From Manihot esculenta (lineage: Eukaryota > Streptophyta > Magnoliopsida > Malpighiales > Euphorbiaceae), in the NCBI RefSeq assembly GCF_001659605.2, contig NC_035162.2, positions 28,635,526 through 28,699,525 on the forward strand: a DNA stretch of 64,000 bases. Direction: 5' to 3'. The notes beneath the pieces were generated by a model. The model was not told where the DNA came from and did not search any database. It worked only from the letters and a program-made list of their open reading frames with translations. Positions 35,305 to 47,500 of this stretch are shown here, in pieces. Every line of letters begins with the position of its first letter. Position 1 is the first letter of the stretch. A program made the translations under genes and the position numbers.

Positions 35305-36184
35305 TGTAACGACCCGAAAATCGGACCGCTACCGGCGCTAAGATCCAGATCGGCTTAAGGCCGCCGGGACCCGTAGCAAGCCTGACATAAACCTGTAAAC
35401 CTGTATAATCCCATACATGATCAACAACATGCATAAAAATTTAAACTTTTCTTTCATACATCCAACTCAACCTGAACATACATTACATAACCATAATCAT
35501 GACCCCTCTGTGGGATCTCAACAATGCCCCAATGAGCACTATAACATGAGATGAGTTGGCTTACATCTGTATCATCAAATATCTAAGATCATGCATCAAC
35601 AAGGGATTACAATACTCATAGGGTCAAGCACATCTATAACCTCAATATACCTCATTACATAACATACTGTAATTTCTTACATTACATCATAGTACAATTG
35701 TCATGTCCACAATCTAACGATTACATAGACATACTTCAAAACTCTGGCTAACCTCCTGGTCTACCCTGTACCTGCACAGCTGGGGTTAGGGGAGAGGGGT
35801 GAGCTACAAAGCCCAGTGAGCAGAATAGTGAAATCATATAATAAAATTTCATGCTTTCATGAAATGCAACATATCACAACAAATCACATCTCGGATGGTA
35901 TTGTCACCAATAGTCCTCTACATAGTCCAACTGTGCCGGGACGTAGAATGGGTACAACCGGTCTTTCTCTTAACATAACATATCATACAGTCCAACTGTG
36001 CCAGGGACGTAGAATGGGTACAACCTGGACTTCCTCTTACATCGTGCTAGGGACGTAGAATGGGTACAACCTGGACTTCCATACCATATCATGCCATAAC
36101 ATCATCATATCATATGAGGACTAAAGGATCATCCAATGACCAATCCACATCAACATCATAAATGCAATGCAACATATTCGTGAA
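35305..36184 (-). repeat. Right LTR of element B, first part (interrupted by element C)
   Basis: The first 880 bases match the left LTR of B base for base over long stretches. It breaks at ATATTCGTGAA, where element C begins, and continues at 46059 with TACTAATGCAAAC. The two parts add up to about 2317 bp. Confidence 0.92.
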
Positions 36185-38497
36185 TGTAACGACCCGAAAA
36201 TCGAACTGCTACCGGCGCTAGGATCCGGGTCGACTTAAGGCCGCCGGGACCCGTAGCAAGCCTGACATATAACCTGTAAACCTGTATAATCCCATACATG
36301 ATCAACAACATGCATAAAAATTTAAACTTTTCTTTCATTCATTTCTCATACACCAAACTCAACCTGTGCATGCACTAAAACATAATCATAAACTTGACCC
36401 CTCTGTGGGATCTCATCAATGCCCCAATGGGCGATATACATGCGTTGAGTTGGCTAACATCTGTATCATCAAATATCTAAGATCATGCATCAACAAGGTA
36501 TTACAATACTCATAGGGTCAAGCACATCTATAACCTCAATATACCTCATTACATAACATACCGTAATCTCTTACATTACATCATAGTACAATTGTCATGT
36601 CCACAATCTAACTATTACATAAACATACTTCAAAACTCTGGCTAACCTCCTGGTCTACCCTGTACCTGCACAGCTGGGGTTAGGGGAGAGGGGTGAGCTA
36701 CAAAGCCCAGTGAGCAGAATAGTGAAATCATATATTTAAAAATCTCATGCCATTATGTAATGCAACACATCACAACAAATCACATCTCGGATTGTATTGT
36801 CACCAATAGTCCTTTACATAGTCCAACTGTGCCGGGACGTAGAATGGGTACAACCGGTCTTTCTCTTATCATAACATATCATAACATACCAATGTGCCAG
36901 GGACGTAGAATGGGTACAACCTGGACTTTCTCTTACATCGTGCCAGGGACGTAGAATGGGTACAACCTGGACTTCCATACCATATCATGCCATAACATCA
37001 TCATATCATATGAGGACTAAAGGATCATCCAATGACCAATCCACATCAACATCGTAAATGCAATGCAACATATTCGTGAATACTAATGCAAACAACCTAC
37101 TATATCTCATGGCATTCATGATGCATGGATCATGCTCAAAATTCATACTTCATTTATTTTAAAACTTAAAGTTTATTCCACTCACCTCTGGCTAGCTCTG
37201 ACAAACTCTATAGCAGCTGGCTCACTGCTGGGGTCCTCGGTTCCTCGGGTCTGAACCTACACAGGTGGACTCCAATGAGGGACCAAACATACATAAACAT
37301 AACTCTAATATACTCCCCAAAAACCCCCTAAAACATCATGGAATAATCATAGAAAAACATGCAAGAAATGGCTGGACAGGGCACTTTCGGCGGCACCTTC
37401 GGCGGCCGAAAGTCCCTCCAGAGCCGAAAGTCAGGCAGGTTCGGCGGCACCTTCGGCGGCCGAAACTCCCAGTTAGAGGCGAAACTCATGCATGTTCGGC
37501 GGCACCTTCGGCGGCCGAAAGTCCCAGACAGAGACGAAAGTCTCTTTTCGGGGGCAACTTCGGCAGCTGAAAGGCCTGCCTCCCCAGCCACGTTCGGCGG
37601 CCGAAAGCTCCTTCGGCTGCCGAACCTGGTTTCTGCCAAAGGCCAGAAACTTGGCTCTCTTTATGCACATTTGCCTCCTAACTCTTCCAACATGCATATA
37701 ACTCATCCAAATCATGCAAAAATACATACAATGGTTGCTAGGGGCCTCAAGCTAACTTAAACCCCAACTACAACACACAACAACAACACAAACCAACATA
37801 CATTGCTCAAATCATATCATTTGCTTAAAAACTCATACAACCATATACATGCCATTCTACCCCATAAAATCACTTAAAACTTACTTAAAACATACAATGA
37901 GCTTAAGATCGGCTCTTACCTCTTGAAGATCGAGAGAGAGACAACCTAAACTCGGAGATCCAAGCAAAAGAGCTCCTGAGTTCCCAAAGCTCCAAAACTT
38001 ATCTTAAATGCTCAAAACTTGCAATGAGAGGTGAAAACTCAAGAAAAATGGAGGAGATTTGGAGAAAGAACACAAGATCTGGGGAGAGGGAGGTCGGAAG
38101 CTAGCTATGGCCGAAAATGGGAGAAAGCTCGCCCATTTCGGCTAAGTGACCCTTTTATAGGTGGCTGGCCAGGCCACGTTCGGGGGTCGAAAGTGCTTCC
38201 GCATGCATGCCATGTTCGGCGGCCGAACCTGGACTGCCCTCACTCATGCTTTCGGGGGCCTAACGTGCCTCCAAAACGCATGCACGTTCGGCGGCCGAAC
38301 TTGACTTTCGGCGGCCGAACCTGGGTTTTCCTCCAAAGACTTTTCATGCAAAAACTCATTTAATTTTCATACTTAAAACCATGGAATACTTTAAAACATT
38401 TTATGAAAACATGTTTCTACCCTACTAGAGGCTTCCGACATCCGCGATTCCACCGGACGGTAGGAATTCCGATACCGGAGTCTAGCCGGGTATTACA
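36185..38497 (-). repeat. Left LTR of element C (3' LTR in element sense), atypical at its left end
   Basis: 2313 bp. The first ~750 bases differ from the right LTR by many substitutions and small insertions (for example TTTCTCATACACCAAACTC and AACCTGTGCATGCACTAA, where C-right reads AACCTGAACATACATTACAT). The remainder is nearly identical to it. The AACCTGTGCATGCAC variant is shared with element E at 62650. Confidence 0.88.
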
Positions 38498-38514
38498 TTC
38501 TCCCCCCTTTAAGA
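38498..38514 (-). other. Polypurine tract of element C
   Basis: The minus strand reads TTAAAGGGGGGAGAA against the LTR end, as in element B. Confidence 0.8.
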
Positions 38515-38607
38515 ACATTCGTCCCCGAATGTACCTCAACTAGCACACATAGCATGGCATAAAACATAACATACTTACATAGCACATAAACACAAAGAGA
38601 TCTAACC

Positions 38608-38916
38608 TTAAAAGAGATGAGGGTACTGCTGGAGCATAGACTCCCGTGTCTCCCAAGTGCATTCCTCCAAATTGTGGTGGTTCCACAGGACTTTCACCAT
38701 CGGGATTTCCTTGTTTCTTAACTTTCTGATCTGGGTGTCTATGATCCGAACTGGCTGTTCAACATAGGTGAGATCCTCTTGGATCTCCACATCAGGCTCA
38801 CTAAGAACCTTGCTCGGATCTGACACAAATTTCCTCAACATTGAAACATGGAAAACCGGATGGATTCTTTCCATTGAAGCAGGTAAATCCAGCTTGTACG
38901 ACATATTCCCAATCTT
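38608..38916 (-). pseudogene. Chromodomain tail of element C Gag-Pol, cut off by a stop codon
   Basis: This in-frame continuation of the polyprotein lies after the stop at 38917-38919. It carries SYKLDLPASMERIHPVFHVS, then the chromodomain-like end MVKVLWNHHNLEECTWE and YPHLF. In gypsy chromoviruses this domain is fused to integrase and guides insertion by reading chromatin. Element B has Leu-Gln codons where C has TTT TAA, so two base changes created the stop. The frame ends at a natural-looking stop (38608-38610). Confidence 0.85.
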
Positions 38917-41900
38917 TTAAAAGATTTCAAAGGGTCCGATGTATCGTGGGGCTAGTTTACCTTTCTTCCCGAAGCGAACCACTCCCTTCATTAAAGACAC
39001 CTTGAGCAATACCAGATCCCCCTCCTGAAACTCTAACTGTCTTCTGCGGACGTCTGCATAGCTCTTCTGTCTGCTTGCAGCAGTCTTGATTCTTTCTCTG
39101 ATTATGGGTACCACCCTGCTGGTGATCTCTACTAGCTCAGGCCCTGCCAAGGCCTTTTCTCCAACTTCCTCCCAGCAAACAGGTGATCTGCACTTCCTTC
39201 CGTACAAAGCTTCATATGGAGCCATCCCGATGCTAGCATGATGACTGTTGTTGTAGGCAAACTCCACCAAAGGTAGATGCTGCCTCCAAGAACCGCCAAA
39301 GTCCAGCACACACATTCTGAGCATATCTTCGATAGTCTGGATGGTCCTTTCTGACTGTCCATCAGTCTGGGGGTGGAAGGTAGTACTGAAATCCAACCTA
39401 GTACCCATGGCATTCTGCAGACTCCGCCAAAATCTGGAGGTGAACTGGGGCCTTCTATCTGACACTATCGAAACAGTAACCCCATGCAGCCTGACAATCT
39501 CGTCCACATATACCTGCGCCAACTTGTCCACAGAGTAGCCACTCCTGACAGGAATGAAGTGAGCAGATTTGGTGAGTCTGTCCACAATCACCCATATGGA
39601 GTCCAATCTGTTGGACGTCGCCGGTAACCCCACTACGAAGTCCATAGCTATATTTTCCCATTTCCATTCTGGAATAGGTAGCGGGTTAAGCATTCCAGCT
39701 GTCTTCTGATGTTCCAGCTTCACCCTCTGACATACTTCGCAGGCGGACACAAACTGTGCCACTTCTTTCTTCATAGCTGGCCACCAATAAACCTTCTTTA
39801 GATCTTGATACATCTTGGTGGCTCCGGGGTGAATGCTGTATCTTGCATTATGAGCCTCTGTCATAATGTCTCCTTTTAGCCCTATGTCATCTGGTACACA
39901 TAGTCTGCTCCCATAGCGGAGGATCCCCTTGCTGTCGAATCTGAACTCACTATCATTGCCTGACTGAACAGTCCTGGCAATCTTCACTAACTCCGGGTCC
40001 TCATGCTGTTTCTGAGCCACCTGCTCCAGAAACACGGGTGCCACTCTCATCTGGGCCACCAAGGCACCTGTACCAGATAACTCCATCTGTAGACCTTCCT
40101 CAATAAGCTTGTAGAACTCCTTCACCACTGGCCTCCTCTCTGCCGATATGTGGGATAAACTGCCTAGTGACTTCCGGCTTAGGGCGTCTGCCACGACATT
40201 CGCCTTACCCGGATGGTACTGAATCTTGCAATCATAGTCACTCAGCAGCTCTACCCATCTCCTCTGCCTCAGATTCAGATCCCTCTGACTCAAGATGTAC
40301 TGCAGGCTTTTATGATCTGTGAAGATCTCACATTTTACCCCATAGAGGTAGTGCCTCCACATCTTGAGTGCAAAGATTACTGCTGCCATCTCCAGGTCAT
40401 GTGTGGGGTAATTCAACTCGTGCTTCTTCAGCTGCCTAGAAGCATAAGCGATCACCCTCTCTTTCTGCATCAGTACACAACCCAGTCCCACACGGGATGC
40501 ATCACAAAAGACCGTAAAGTCCTCATCACTAGATGGCAAAGCTAAAACTGGTGCTGAAGTCAACCTCTTCTTAAGCTCTTCAAAACTCTCCTCGCACTGG
40601 TCGGTCCACAGAAACTTCTGATTCTTCCTGGTTAGTCTGGTCAGAGGAGCTGCTATCTTTGAGAAGTCCTGAACGAACCTCCTGTAGTAACCTGCCAAAC
40701 CCAAGAAACTTCTAATCTCTGTCACTGAAGTGGGTCTAGGCCAGTTAGCCACAGTTTCTGTCTTCTTGGGGTCCACCTCAATCCCATTCTCTGACACTAC
40801 ATGCCCCAAGAACGAAATGCTCCTCAGCCAGAACTCACATTTAGAGAACTTGGCATACAAGCCATGTTCCCTCAAAGTCTGCAAGACCAACCGCAAATGA
40901 TGGGCATGCTCCTCTGCATTCCTGGAATACACCAAGATATCATCTATGAAGACAATAACGAAGTGATCCAGGTACTGGCTAAACACTCTATTCATGAGAT
41001 CCATGAATGCTGCAGGGGCGTTTGTTAACCCGAACGGCATTACAAGGAACTCAAAATGCCCATATCTGGTCCTGAAAGCTGTCTTCGGCACATCCTCATC
41101 CCTTATCCTTAGCTGATGGTAGCCCGATCTTAGATCTATTTTGGAGAAACAACCCGCTCCTGCTAGCTGGTCGAATAGATCATCGATCCTTGGCAGAGGG
41201 TACCTATTCTTGGTAGTGACTTTGTTCAACTGCCTGTAGTCGATACAAAGTCTAAGGGATCCATCCTTCTTCCTCACAAACAAGACCGGAGCACCCCAAG
41301 GTGAGGTACTCTGTCGGATGAAGCCCCTTTCTACCAGCTCCTGCAATTGCTCTTTCAACTCCTTCAACTCGGTTAGGGCCATCCTGTAGGGAGGGATAGA
41401 GATCGGTCTAGTTCCAGGCACCAACTCTATCTCGAACTCTATCTCCCTAGCAGGTGGTAAACCTGGAAGCTCATCCGGAAAAACATCCTGAAACTCTCTG
41501 ACAACTGGCACCGAGGCCGGCTCCCTGACCTGACTGTCTAGCTCTCTCACATGAGCTAAGTACCCCTGACATCCCTTCCTAAGCAACCTACGAGCCTGAA
41601 GAGCTGATATCAGACCTCTAGGTGTGCCCCTCTTGTCTCCTCTGAAGATGACCTCTGACCCGTTCTGATCTCTGAACCTGACTACCTTGTCCCTGCAGTC
41701 CAAGGTAGCACCATGGGTAGATAGCCAATCCATCCCTAGAATGACGTCAAAGTCTGTCAAATCTAGAACCATAAGGTCGGCGGAGAGGCATCTTCCCTCA
41801 ACAAAAACTGGACTGTATTGGCAGACTGACACTGCCACTGACGGGTCACACTTGGGTCCACTGACCCATAGGGGACACTCTAACCCAGAGACTATCAGAC

Positions 41901-43587
41901 CCAACCTCTCAATGGCTCTCGGAGCAATAAATGAATGAGATGCACCCGGGTCCATTAATGCATACACATCAGAACACCCAATGACGAGATTACCTGACAC
42001 CACGGTGTTGGATGTGTTAGCCTCCTGCTGTGTCATGGTGAAGATCCTGGCTGGAGCTGATGGACCTTCACCTCGAGAACCAGAAGAAGAGGCTGCCCCT
42101 CTCCCTCTACCTCTGCCACTGCCCTGAGTTGTGGCTGGAGCTGCTGGCTGTGCCACACTACCAGAAGCTGTCTGCTGGGGCTGGCCCATAAAAGGCGCTC
42201 TAGGACACTCCCGAGCTATGTGTCCCTCCTGTCCACATCTGAAACATGTGTTAGTCCTAGCTCGACACACTCCCCTGTGCGGTCTTCCACATCTCTGGCA
42301 TTCTGTACCATCTGAGCCTGAGCTCGAGCCACCGCCAAATCCCAGACCGGATTTCAACTTGTTCCAAAACTTATTCTTCTTCGGCTTCCTGGTGGTATTA
42401 TCCCACCTCTTCTTACCTGAGCTCTGAGAAGAGAACCCTGGTCCTCCTCTGCCTGGGGTCTTAACCCCTAAAGACTGGGTCACTGACTGCTTCACTGACC
42501 CCTCAACTATAGCACTTGCCTCCATTCTTCGAGCCATATCCACCACAGTGTGGAAACTTTCTCTCTCAGCTGACTGAATCAACGAGGAGTACCTGGAATG
42601 CAGCTTCATAACATACCTCTTGGCTTTCTTCGTATCTGTATCTAGAGCTTGCCCTGAAAAAGGCAATAGCTCCAAGAATTTATCCGTGAACTCCTCTACA
42701 CCCATATGCTCTGACTGCCTCAGTTGCTCAAACTCAATCATCTTCAGTTCTCTGGAACTGTCTAGAAAAGCCCATCCAGCGAACTCATTCGCAAATTCCT
42801 CCCATGTCATACCGTCTAGTCTCGGGTCCACATAACACTTGAACCATTCCCGTGCCTTCTTGCACTTTAAAGTGAACCCTGCCATCTGAATGGCCCTGCT
42901 GTCACTTGCCCCTAGCTCATCAGTTATTGTCTTCACTACTCTCAGATACTCAAAGGGGTCATCCCCTGACTTGTATTTGGGAGCATCCAGCTTGAGGTAA
43001 TCTGTCATATTTACCTTGCTCCCATCTGCTGAGCTAGGTCTAGGAGGTTGAGTAACTGGGACTGTTGGTTCTGTAGGTGGTGGAGGTGGAGGTGCAGCAT
43101 TCCCCGAGGTGGGGTTTGCCGGGTTTGGATAGAAGGGTGAGGGTGGATAAGCTGGGTACTGTGTGTAGGGTGGATAGAAAGGTGGATAGGGCATGTAGGT
43201 AGGGTAGGGGTTAAAGCTGGAGTAATCCGATGTACCTCCCATCGGATACCCAGAACCCTGTGGGAAGGGTGGATAATGGGGTGGAAAACCATACCCCGAG
43301 GCCTGAGCGCCTCCCTGAGACTCCCCTGTCCCCTCTTCCTCCATGCTCACATCCAGGTTCCCATCCCTCCTCTGCTCCTCTTCCATAACCTCCCTCACAT
43401 CTGAAGAACTTCCTCCTCTATCAGTCCCCCTTCTGCTAGCATCAAAAGACCTTCTAGGGTCCCTTGACACTCTTTCTCTGTTGGCTCTACAAGACATTGC
43501 CCTAGGCAATGTGGGAGGACGGGCGCTTGTGCCCTCATCCTCAGGTGGCACTCCAGTCAATCGTACAGATCGACGAGTTCCTCTCAT
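38917..43587 (-). CDS. gag-pol: Gag-Pol polyprotein of element C, 1556 aa, lacking its chromodomain
   Basis: One frame makes particle, copying and integration functions. Gag core about residues 195-370; CCHC knuckle C448, C451, H456, C461; protease motif MDPGAS with D546; reverse transcriptase about 700-930 with FIDD (D882, D883); RNase H with D1029, E1066, D1091, D1134; integrase zinc motif H1246, H1253, C1283, C1286 and catalytic triad D1316, D1377, E1413 (35 residues between the last two). All these catalytic residues are present. Two lesions: residue 1379 is Arg where element B and the family have Gly (SDRGPQF), right beside D1377, and a stop after residue 1556 removes about 100 residues with the chromodomain. 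Start chosen at MRGTRRS, shared with A and B. Probably enzyme-competent up to RNase H; integration ability doubtful. Confidence 0.93.
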   Translation of the reverse strand: MRGTRRSVRLTGVPPEDEGTSARPPTLPRAMSCRANRERVSRDPRRSFDASRRGTDRGGSSSDVREVMEEEQRRDGNLDVSMEEEGTGESQGGAQASGYGFPPHYPPFPQGSGYPMGGTSDYSSFNPYPTYMPYPPFYPPYTQYPAYPPSPFYPNPANPTSGNAAPPPPPPTEPTVPVTQPPRPSSADGSKVNMTDYLKLDAPKYKSGDDPFEYLRVVKTITDELGASDSRAIQMAGFTLKCKKAREWFKCYVDPRLDGMTWEEFANEFAGWAFLDSSRELKMIEFEQLRQSEHMGVEEFTDKFLELLPFSGQALDTDTKKAKRYVMKLHSRYSSLIQSAERESFHTVVDMARRMEASAIVEGSVKQSVTQSLGVKTPGRGGPGFSSQSSGKKRWDNTTRKPKKNKFWNKLKSGLGFGGGSSSGSDGTECQRCGRPHRGVCRARTNTCFRCGQEGHIARECPRAPFMGQPQQTASGSVAQPAAPATTQGSGRGRGRGAASSSGSRGEGPSAPARIFTMTQQEANTSNTVVSGNLVIGCSDVYALMDPGASHSFIAPRAIERLGLIVSGLECPLWVSGPKCDPSVAVSVCQYSPVFVEGRCLSADLMVLDLTDFDVILGMDWLSTHGATLDCRDKVVRFRDQNGSEVIFRGDKRGTPRGLISALQARRLLRKGCQGYLAHVRELDSQVREPASVPVVREFQDVFPDELPGLPPAREIEFEIELVPGTRPISIPPYRMALTELKELKEQLQELVERGFIRQSTSPWGAPVLFVRKKDGSLRLCIDYRQLNKVTTKNRYPLPRIDDLFDQLAGAGCFSKIDLRSGYHQLRIRDEDVPKTAFRTRYGHFEFLVMPFGLTNAPAAFMDLMNRVFSQYLDHFVIVFIDDILVYSRNAEEHAHHLRLVLQTLREHGLYAKFSKCEFWLRSISFLGHVVSENGIEVDPKKTETVANWPRPTSVTEIRSFLGLAGYYRRFVQDFSKIAAPLTRLTRKNQKFLWTDQCEESFEELKKRLTSAPVLALPSSDEDFTVFCDASRVGLGCVLMQKERVIAYASRQLKKHELNYPTHDLEMAAVIFALKMWRHYLYGVKCEIFTDHKSLQYILSQRDLNLRQRRWVELLSDYDCKIQYHPGKANVVADALSRKSLGSLSHISAERRPVVKEFYKLIEEGLQMELSGTGALVAQMRVAPVFLEQVAQKQHEDPELVKIARTVQSGNDSEFRFDSKGILRYGSRLCVPDDIGLKGDIMTEAHNARYSIHPGATKMYQDLKKVYWWPAMKKEVAQFVSACEVCQRVKLEHQKTAGMLNPLPIPEWKWENIAMDFVVGLPATSNRLDSIWVIVDRLTKSAHFIPVRSGYSVDKLAQVYVDEIVRLHGVTVSIVSDRRPQFTSRFWRSLQNAMGTRLDFSTTFHPQTDGQSERTIQTIEDMLRMCVLDFGGSWRQHLPLVEFAYNNSHHASIGMAPYEALYGRKCRSPVCWEEVGEKALAGPELVEITSRVVPIIRERIKTAASRQKSYADVRRRQLEFQEGDLVLLKVSLMKGVVRFGKKGKLAPRYIGPFEIF

Positions 43588-43840
43588 CCTGTTTTCTGAA
43601 AACAGTACACATCATACGAACATTAGCATCATATGGTTCATGTGGGCACACATGAACCCTCATCACATACATCACATTCATATCATAGCATCAATGCACA
43701 TGTATATAATCATGGCATTTCACATCATCAACAAGACAGGACTCCACATCCTATCCTAGTGGACATGATCTTCCTATTGTGCTTGACCTTCTAGAACATC
43801 TATGAGCCCGACACTCTAGGTCCGATCCTATGAACCTAGG

Positions 43841-43852
43841 ACTCTGATACCA
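43841..43852 (-). other. Primer-binding site of element C, one mismatch
   Basis: The plus strand reads ACTCTGATACCA where A and B have GCTCTGATACCA. The mismatch is at the end of the site farthest from the LTR, so priming by initiator Met-tRNA is still plausible. Confidence 0.85.
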
Positions 43853-45707
43853 TTCTGTAACGACCCGAAAATCGGACCGCTACCGGCGCTAGGATCCAGA
43901 TCGGCTTAAGGCCGCCGGGACCCGTAGCAAGCCTGACATAAACCTGTAAACCTGTATAATCCCATACATGATCAACAACATGCATAAAAATTTAAACTTT
44001 TCTTTCATACATCCAACTCAACCTGAACATACATTACATAACCATAATCATGACCCCTCTGTGGGATCTCAACAATGCCCCAATGAGCACTATAACATGA
44101 GATGAGTTGGCTTACATTTGTATCATCAAATATCTAAGATCATGCACCAACAAGGGATTACAATACTCATAGGGTCAAGCACATCTATAACCTCAATATA
44201 CCTCATTACATAACATACTGTAATTTCTTAATTTTACATCATAGTACAATTGTCATGTCCACAATCTAACTATTACATAGACATACTTCAAAACTCTGGC
44301 TAACCTCCTGGTCTACCCTGTACCTGCACAGCTGGGGTTAGGGGAGAGGGGTGAGCTACAAAGCCCAGTGAGCAGAATAGTGAAATCATATAATAAAATT
44401 TCATGCTTTCATGAAATGCAACATATCACAACAAATCACATCTCGGATGGTATTGTCACCAATAGTCCTCTACATAGTCCAACTGTGCCGGGACGTAGAA
44501 TGGGTACAACCGGTCTTTCTCTTAACATAACATATCATATAGTCCAACTGTGCCAGGGACGTAGAATGGGTACAACCTGGACTTCCATACCATATCATGC
44601 CATAACATCATCATATCATATGAGGACTAAAGGATCATCCAATGACCAATCCACATCAACATCATAAATGCAATGCAACATATTCGTGAATACTAATGCA
44701 AACAACCTACTATATCTCATGGCATTCATGATGCATGGATCATGCTCAAAATTCATACTTCATTTATTTTAAAACTTAAATTTTATTCCACTCACCTCTG
44801 GCTAGCTCTGACAAACTCTGTAGCAGCTGGCTCACTGCTGGGGTCCTCGGTTCCTCGGGTCCGAACCTACACAGGTGGACTCCAATGAGGGACCAAACAT
44901 ACATAAACATAACTCTAATATACTCCCCAAAACCCCCCTAAAACATCATGGAATAATCATAGAAAAACATGCAAGAAATGGCTGGACAGGGCACTTTCGG
45001 CGGCACCTTCGGCGGCCGAAACTCCCAGACAGAGGCGAAACTCATGCATGTTCGGCGGCACCTTCGGCGGCCGAAAGTCCCAGACAGAGATGAAAGTCTC
45101 TTTTTGGGGGCAACTTGGGCAGCCGAAAGGCCTGCCTCCCCAGCCACGTTCGGCGGCCGAAAGCTCCTTCGGCTGCCGAACCTGGTTTCTGCCAAAGGGC
45201 AGAAACTTGGCTCTCTTTATGCACATTTGCCTCCTAACTCTTCCAACATGCATATAACTCATCCAAATCATGCAAAAATACATACAATGGTTCCTAGGGG
45301 GCTCAAGCTAACTTAAACCCCAACTACAACACACAACAACAACACAAACCAACATACATTGCTCAAATCATATCATTTGCTTAAAAACTCATACAACCCT
45401 ATACATGCCATTCTACCCCATAAAATCACTTAAAACTTACTTAAAACATACAATGAGCTTAAGATCGGCTCTTACCTCTTGAAGATCGAGAGAGAGACGA
45501 CCTAAACTCGGAGATCCAAGCAAAAGAGCTCCTGAGTTCCCAAAGCTCCAAAACTTGTCTTAAATGCTCAAAACTTGCAATGAGAGGTGAAAACTCAAGA
45601 AAAATGGAGGAGATTTGGAGAAAGAACACAAGATCTGGGGAGAGGGAGGTCGGAAGCTAGCTATGGCCGAAAATGGGAGAAAGCTCACCCATTTCGGCTA
45701 AGCGACC

Positions 45708-45715
45708 CTTTTATA
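45708..45715 (-). promoter_or_regulatory. TATA box of the element C 5' LTR
   Basis: The minus strand reads TATAAAAG in CACCTATAAAAGGG, about 340 bases from the LTR start in element sense. It is conserved at 38152 (C left), 29603 (B left) and 47130 (B right). It predicts a short U3 and a very long (about 1.8 kb) transcribed R-U5. Confidence 0.65.
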
Positions 45716-45770
45716 GGTGGCTGGCCAGGCCACGTTCGGGGGCCGAAAGTGCTTCCGCATGCATGCCATG

Positions 45771-45875
45771 TTCGGCGGCCGAACTTGACTTTCGGCGGCC
45801 GAACCTGAATTTCCCTCACTCATGCTTTCGGGGGCCTAACGTGCCTCCAAAACGCATGCATGTTCGGCGGCCGAA
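45771..45875. promoter_or_regulatory. Palindromic TTCGGCGGCCGAA cluster in the U3 of element C
   Basis: Perfect 13-base inverted repeats at 45771-45783, 45791-45803 and 45863-45875, just upstream of the TATA box in element sense. Copy number varies between LTRs of the family. Position and repetition suggest binding sites or CpG targets; function is inference. Confidence 0.5.
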
Positions 45876-46058
45876 CCTGGGTTTTCCTCCAAAGACTTTT
45901 CATGCAAAAACTCATTTAATTTTCATACTTAAAACCATGGAATACTTTAAAACATTTTATGAAAACATGTTTCTACCCTACTAGAGGCTTCCGACATCCG
46001 CGATTCCACCGGACGGTGGGAATTCCGATACCGGAGTCTAGCCGGGTATTACAGTGAA

Positions 46059-47495
46059 TACTAATGCAAACAACCTACTATATCTCATGGCATTCATGAT
46101 GCATGGATCATGCTCAAAATTCATACTTCATTTATTTTAAAACTTTAAGGTTTATTCCACTCACCTCTGGCTAGCTCTGACAAACTCTGTAGCAGCTGGC
46201 TCACTGCTGGGGTCCTCGGTTCCTCGAGTCCGAACCTACACAGGTGGACTCCAATGAGGGACCAAACATACATAAACATAACTCTAATATACTCTCCAAA
46301 AACCCCCCTAAAACATCATAAAACAACTACATAAAAACATGCAAGAAATGGCTGGACAGGGCACTTTCGGCGGCACCTTCGGCGGCCGAAAGTCCCTCCA
46401 GAGCCGAAAGTCAGGCAGGTTCGGCGGCACCTTCGGCGGCCGAAACTCCCAGACAGAGGCGAAACTCATGCATGTTCGGCGGCACCTTCGGCGGCCGAAA
46501 GTCCCAGACAGAGACGAAAGTCTCTTTTCGGGGGCAACTTCGGCAGCCGAAAGGCCTGCCTCCCCAGCCATGTTTGGCGGCCGAAAGTTCCTTCGGCTGC
46601 CGAACCTGGTTTCTGCCAAAGGGCAGAAACTTGGCTCCCTTATGCATTTTCGCCTCCAAACTCACCAATCATGCATAAACCTATTCTACAACATTCCCAA
46701 GCATTCACAAGCAAACATACAAGCTCCTTGGGGCATCAAACCAACAAAAACCCCAACTACAACACACAAGCAACTCACATTGTTCAAAAACATAACATTT
46801 GCTTAAAAACTCATACAACCCTATACATGCCATTCTACCCCATAAAATCACTTAAAACTTACTTAAAACATACAATGAGCTTAAGATCGGCTCTTACCTC
46901 TTGAAGATAGAGAGAGAGACGACCTAAACTCGGAGATCCAAGCAAATGAGCTCCTGAGTTCCCAAAGCTCCAAAACTTATCTTAAATGCTCAAAACTTGC
47001 AATGAGAGGTGAAAACTCAAGAAAAATGGAGGAGATTTGAAGAAAGAACACAAGATCTGGGGAGAGGGAGGTCGGGAGCTAGCTATGGCCGAAAATGGGA
47101 GAAAGCTCGCCCATTTCGGCTAAGCGACCCTTTTATAGGTGGCTGGCCAGGCCACGTTCGGGGGCCGAAAGTGCTTTCGCATGCATGCCATGTTCGGCGG
47201 CCGAACTTGACTTTCGGCGGCCGAACCTGAATTTCCCTCACTCATGCTTTCGGGGGCCTAACGTGCCTCCAAAACGCATGCATGTTCGGCGGCCGAACTT
47301 GACTTTCGGCGGCCGAACCTGGGTTTTCCTCCAAAGACTTTTCATGCAAAAACTCATTAAATTTCCATACTTAAAACCATGAAGTACCTTAAAACATTTT
47401 ATGAAAACATGATTCTACCCTACTAAAGGCTTCCGACATCCGAGATTCCACCGGACGGTAGGAATTCCGATACCGGAGTCTAGCCGGGTATTACA
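46059..47495 (-). repeat. Right LTR of element B, second part
   Basis: It continues B's LTR after element C and its duplicated GTGAA, ending GGGTATTACA before the CACTA target duplication GCTCA. TATA at 47130-47137 on the minus strand. Confidence 0.92.
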
Positions 47496-47500
47496 GCTCA

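Larger units (their letters stand above)
36185..46053 (-). mobile_element. Element C: nearly intact chromovirus-type gypsy element nested in an LTR of element B
   Basis: 9,869 bp with the target duplication GTGAA at 36180-36184 and 46054-46058. Left LTR 36185-38497, PPT 38498, gag-pol 43587-38917 with chromodomain tail to 38608, PBS 43841-43852, right LTR 43856-46053. It is younger than B by nesting. Despite that, its two LTRs differ more from each other in the first ~750 bases than the right LTR differs from LTRs of B and F. Confidence 0.93.
43856..46053 (-). repeat. Right LTR of element C (5' LTR in element sense)
   Basis: 2198 bp, TGTAACGACCC to GGGTATTACA. It shares the variant TTCTTAATTTTACATC (44226) with element F (63537), not with the left LTR of C. 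It has one internal repeat unit fewer than B. It contains three TTCGGCGGCCGAA palindromes upstream of its TATA box, in element sense. Confidence 0.92.
27653..47495 (-). mobile_element. Element B: chromovirus-type gypsy element inserted in the CACTA transposase gene
   Basis: The target duplication GCTCA lies at 27648-27652 and 47496-47500. Without element C it is about 9.97 kb. Left LTR 27653-29948, PPT at 29949, gag-pol pseudogene on the minus strand 35034-29987, PBS 35290-35301, right LTR 35305-36184 continued at 46059-47495. Gag-pol carries three stops and a frameshift. Clade assignment (chromovirus, Tekay/Del-like) rests on the iMet primer, the CCHC gag, the fused polyprotein and the C-terminal chromodomain. 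Confidence 0.92.

Noticed and set aside
35305..36184. Reading 35305-36184 as a truncated LTR of an independent element
   Set aside because: Its continuation is at 46059 with a GTGAA duplication on both sides, so it is B's own right LTR split by C.
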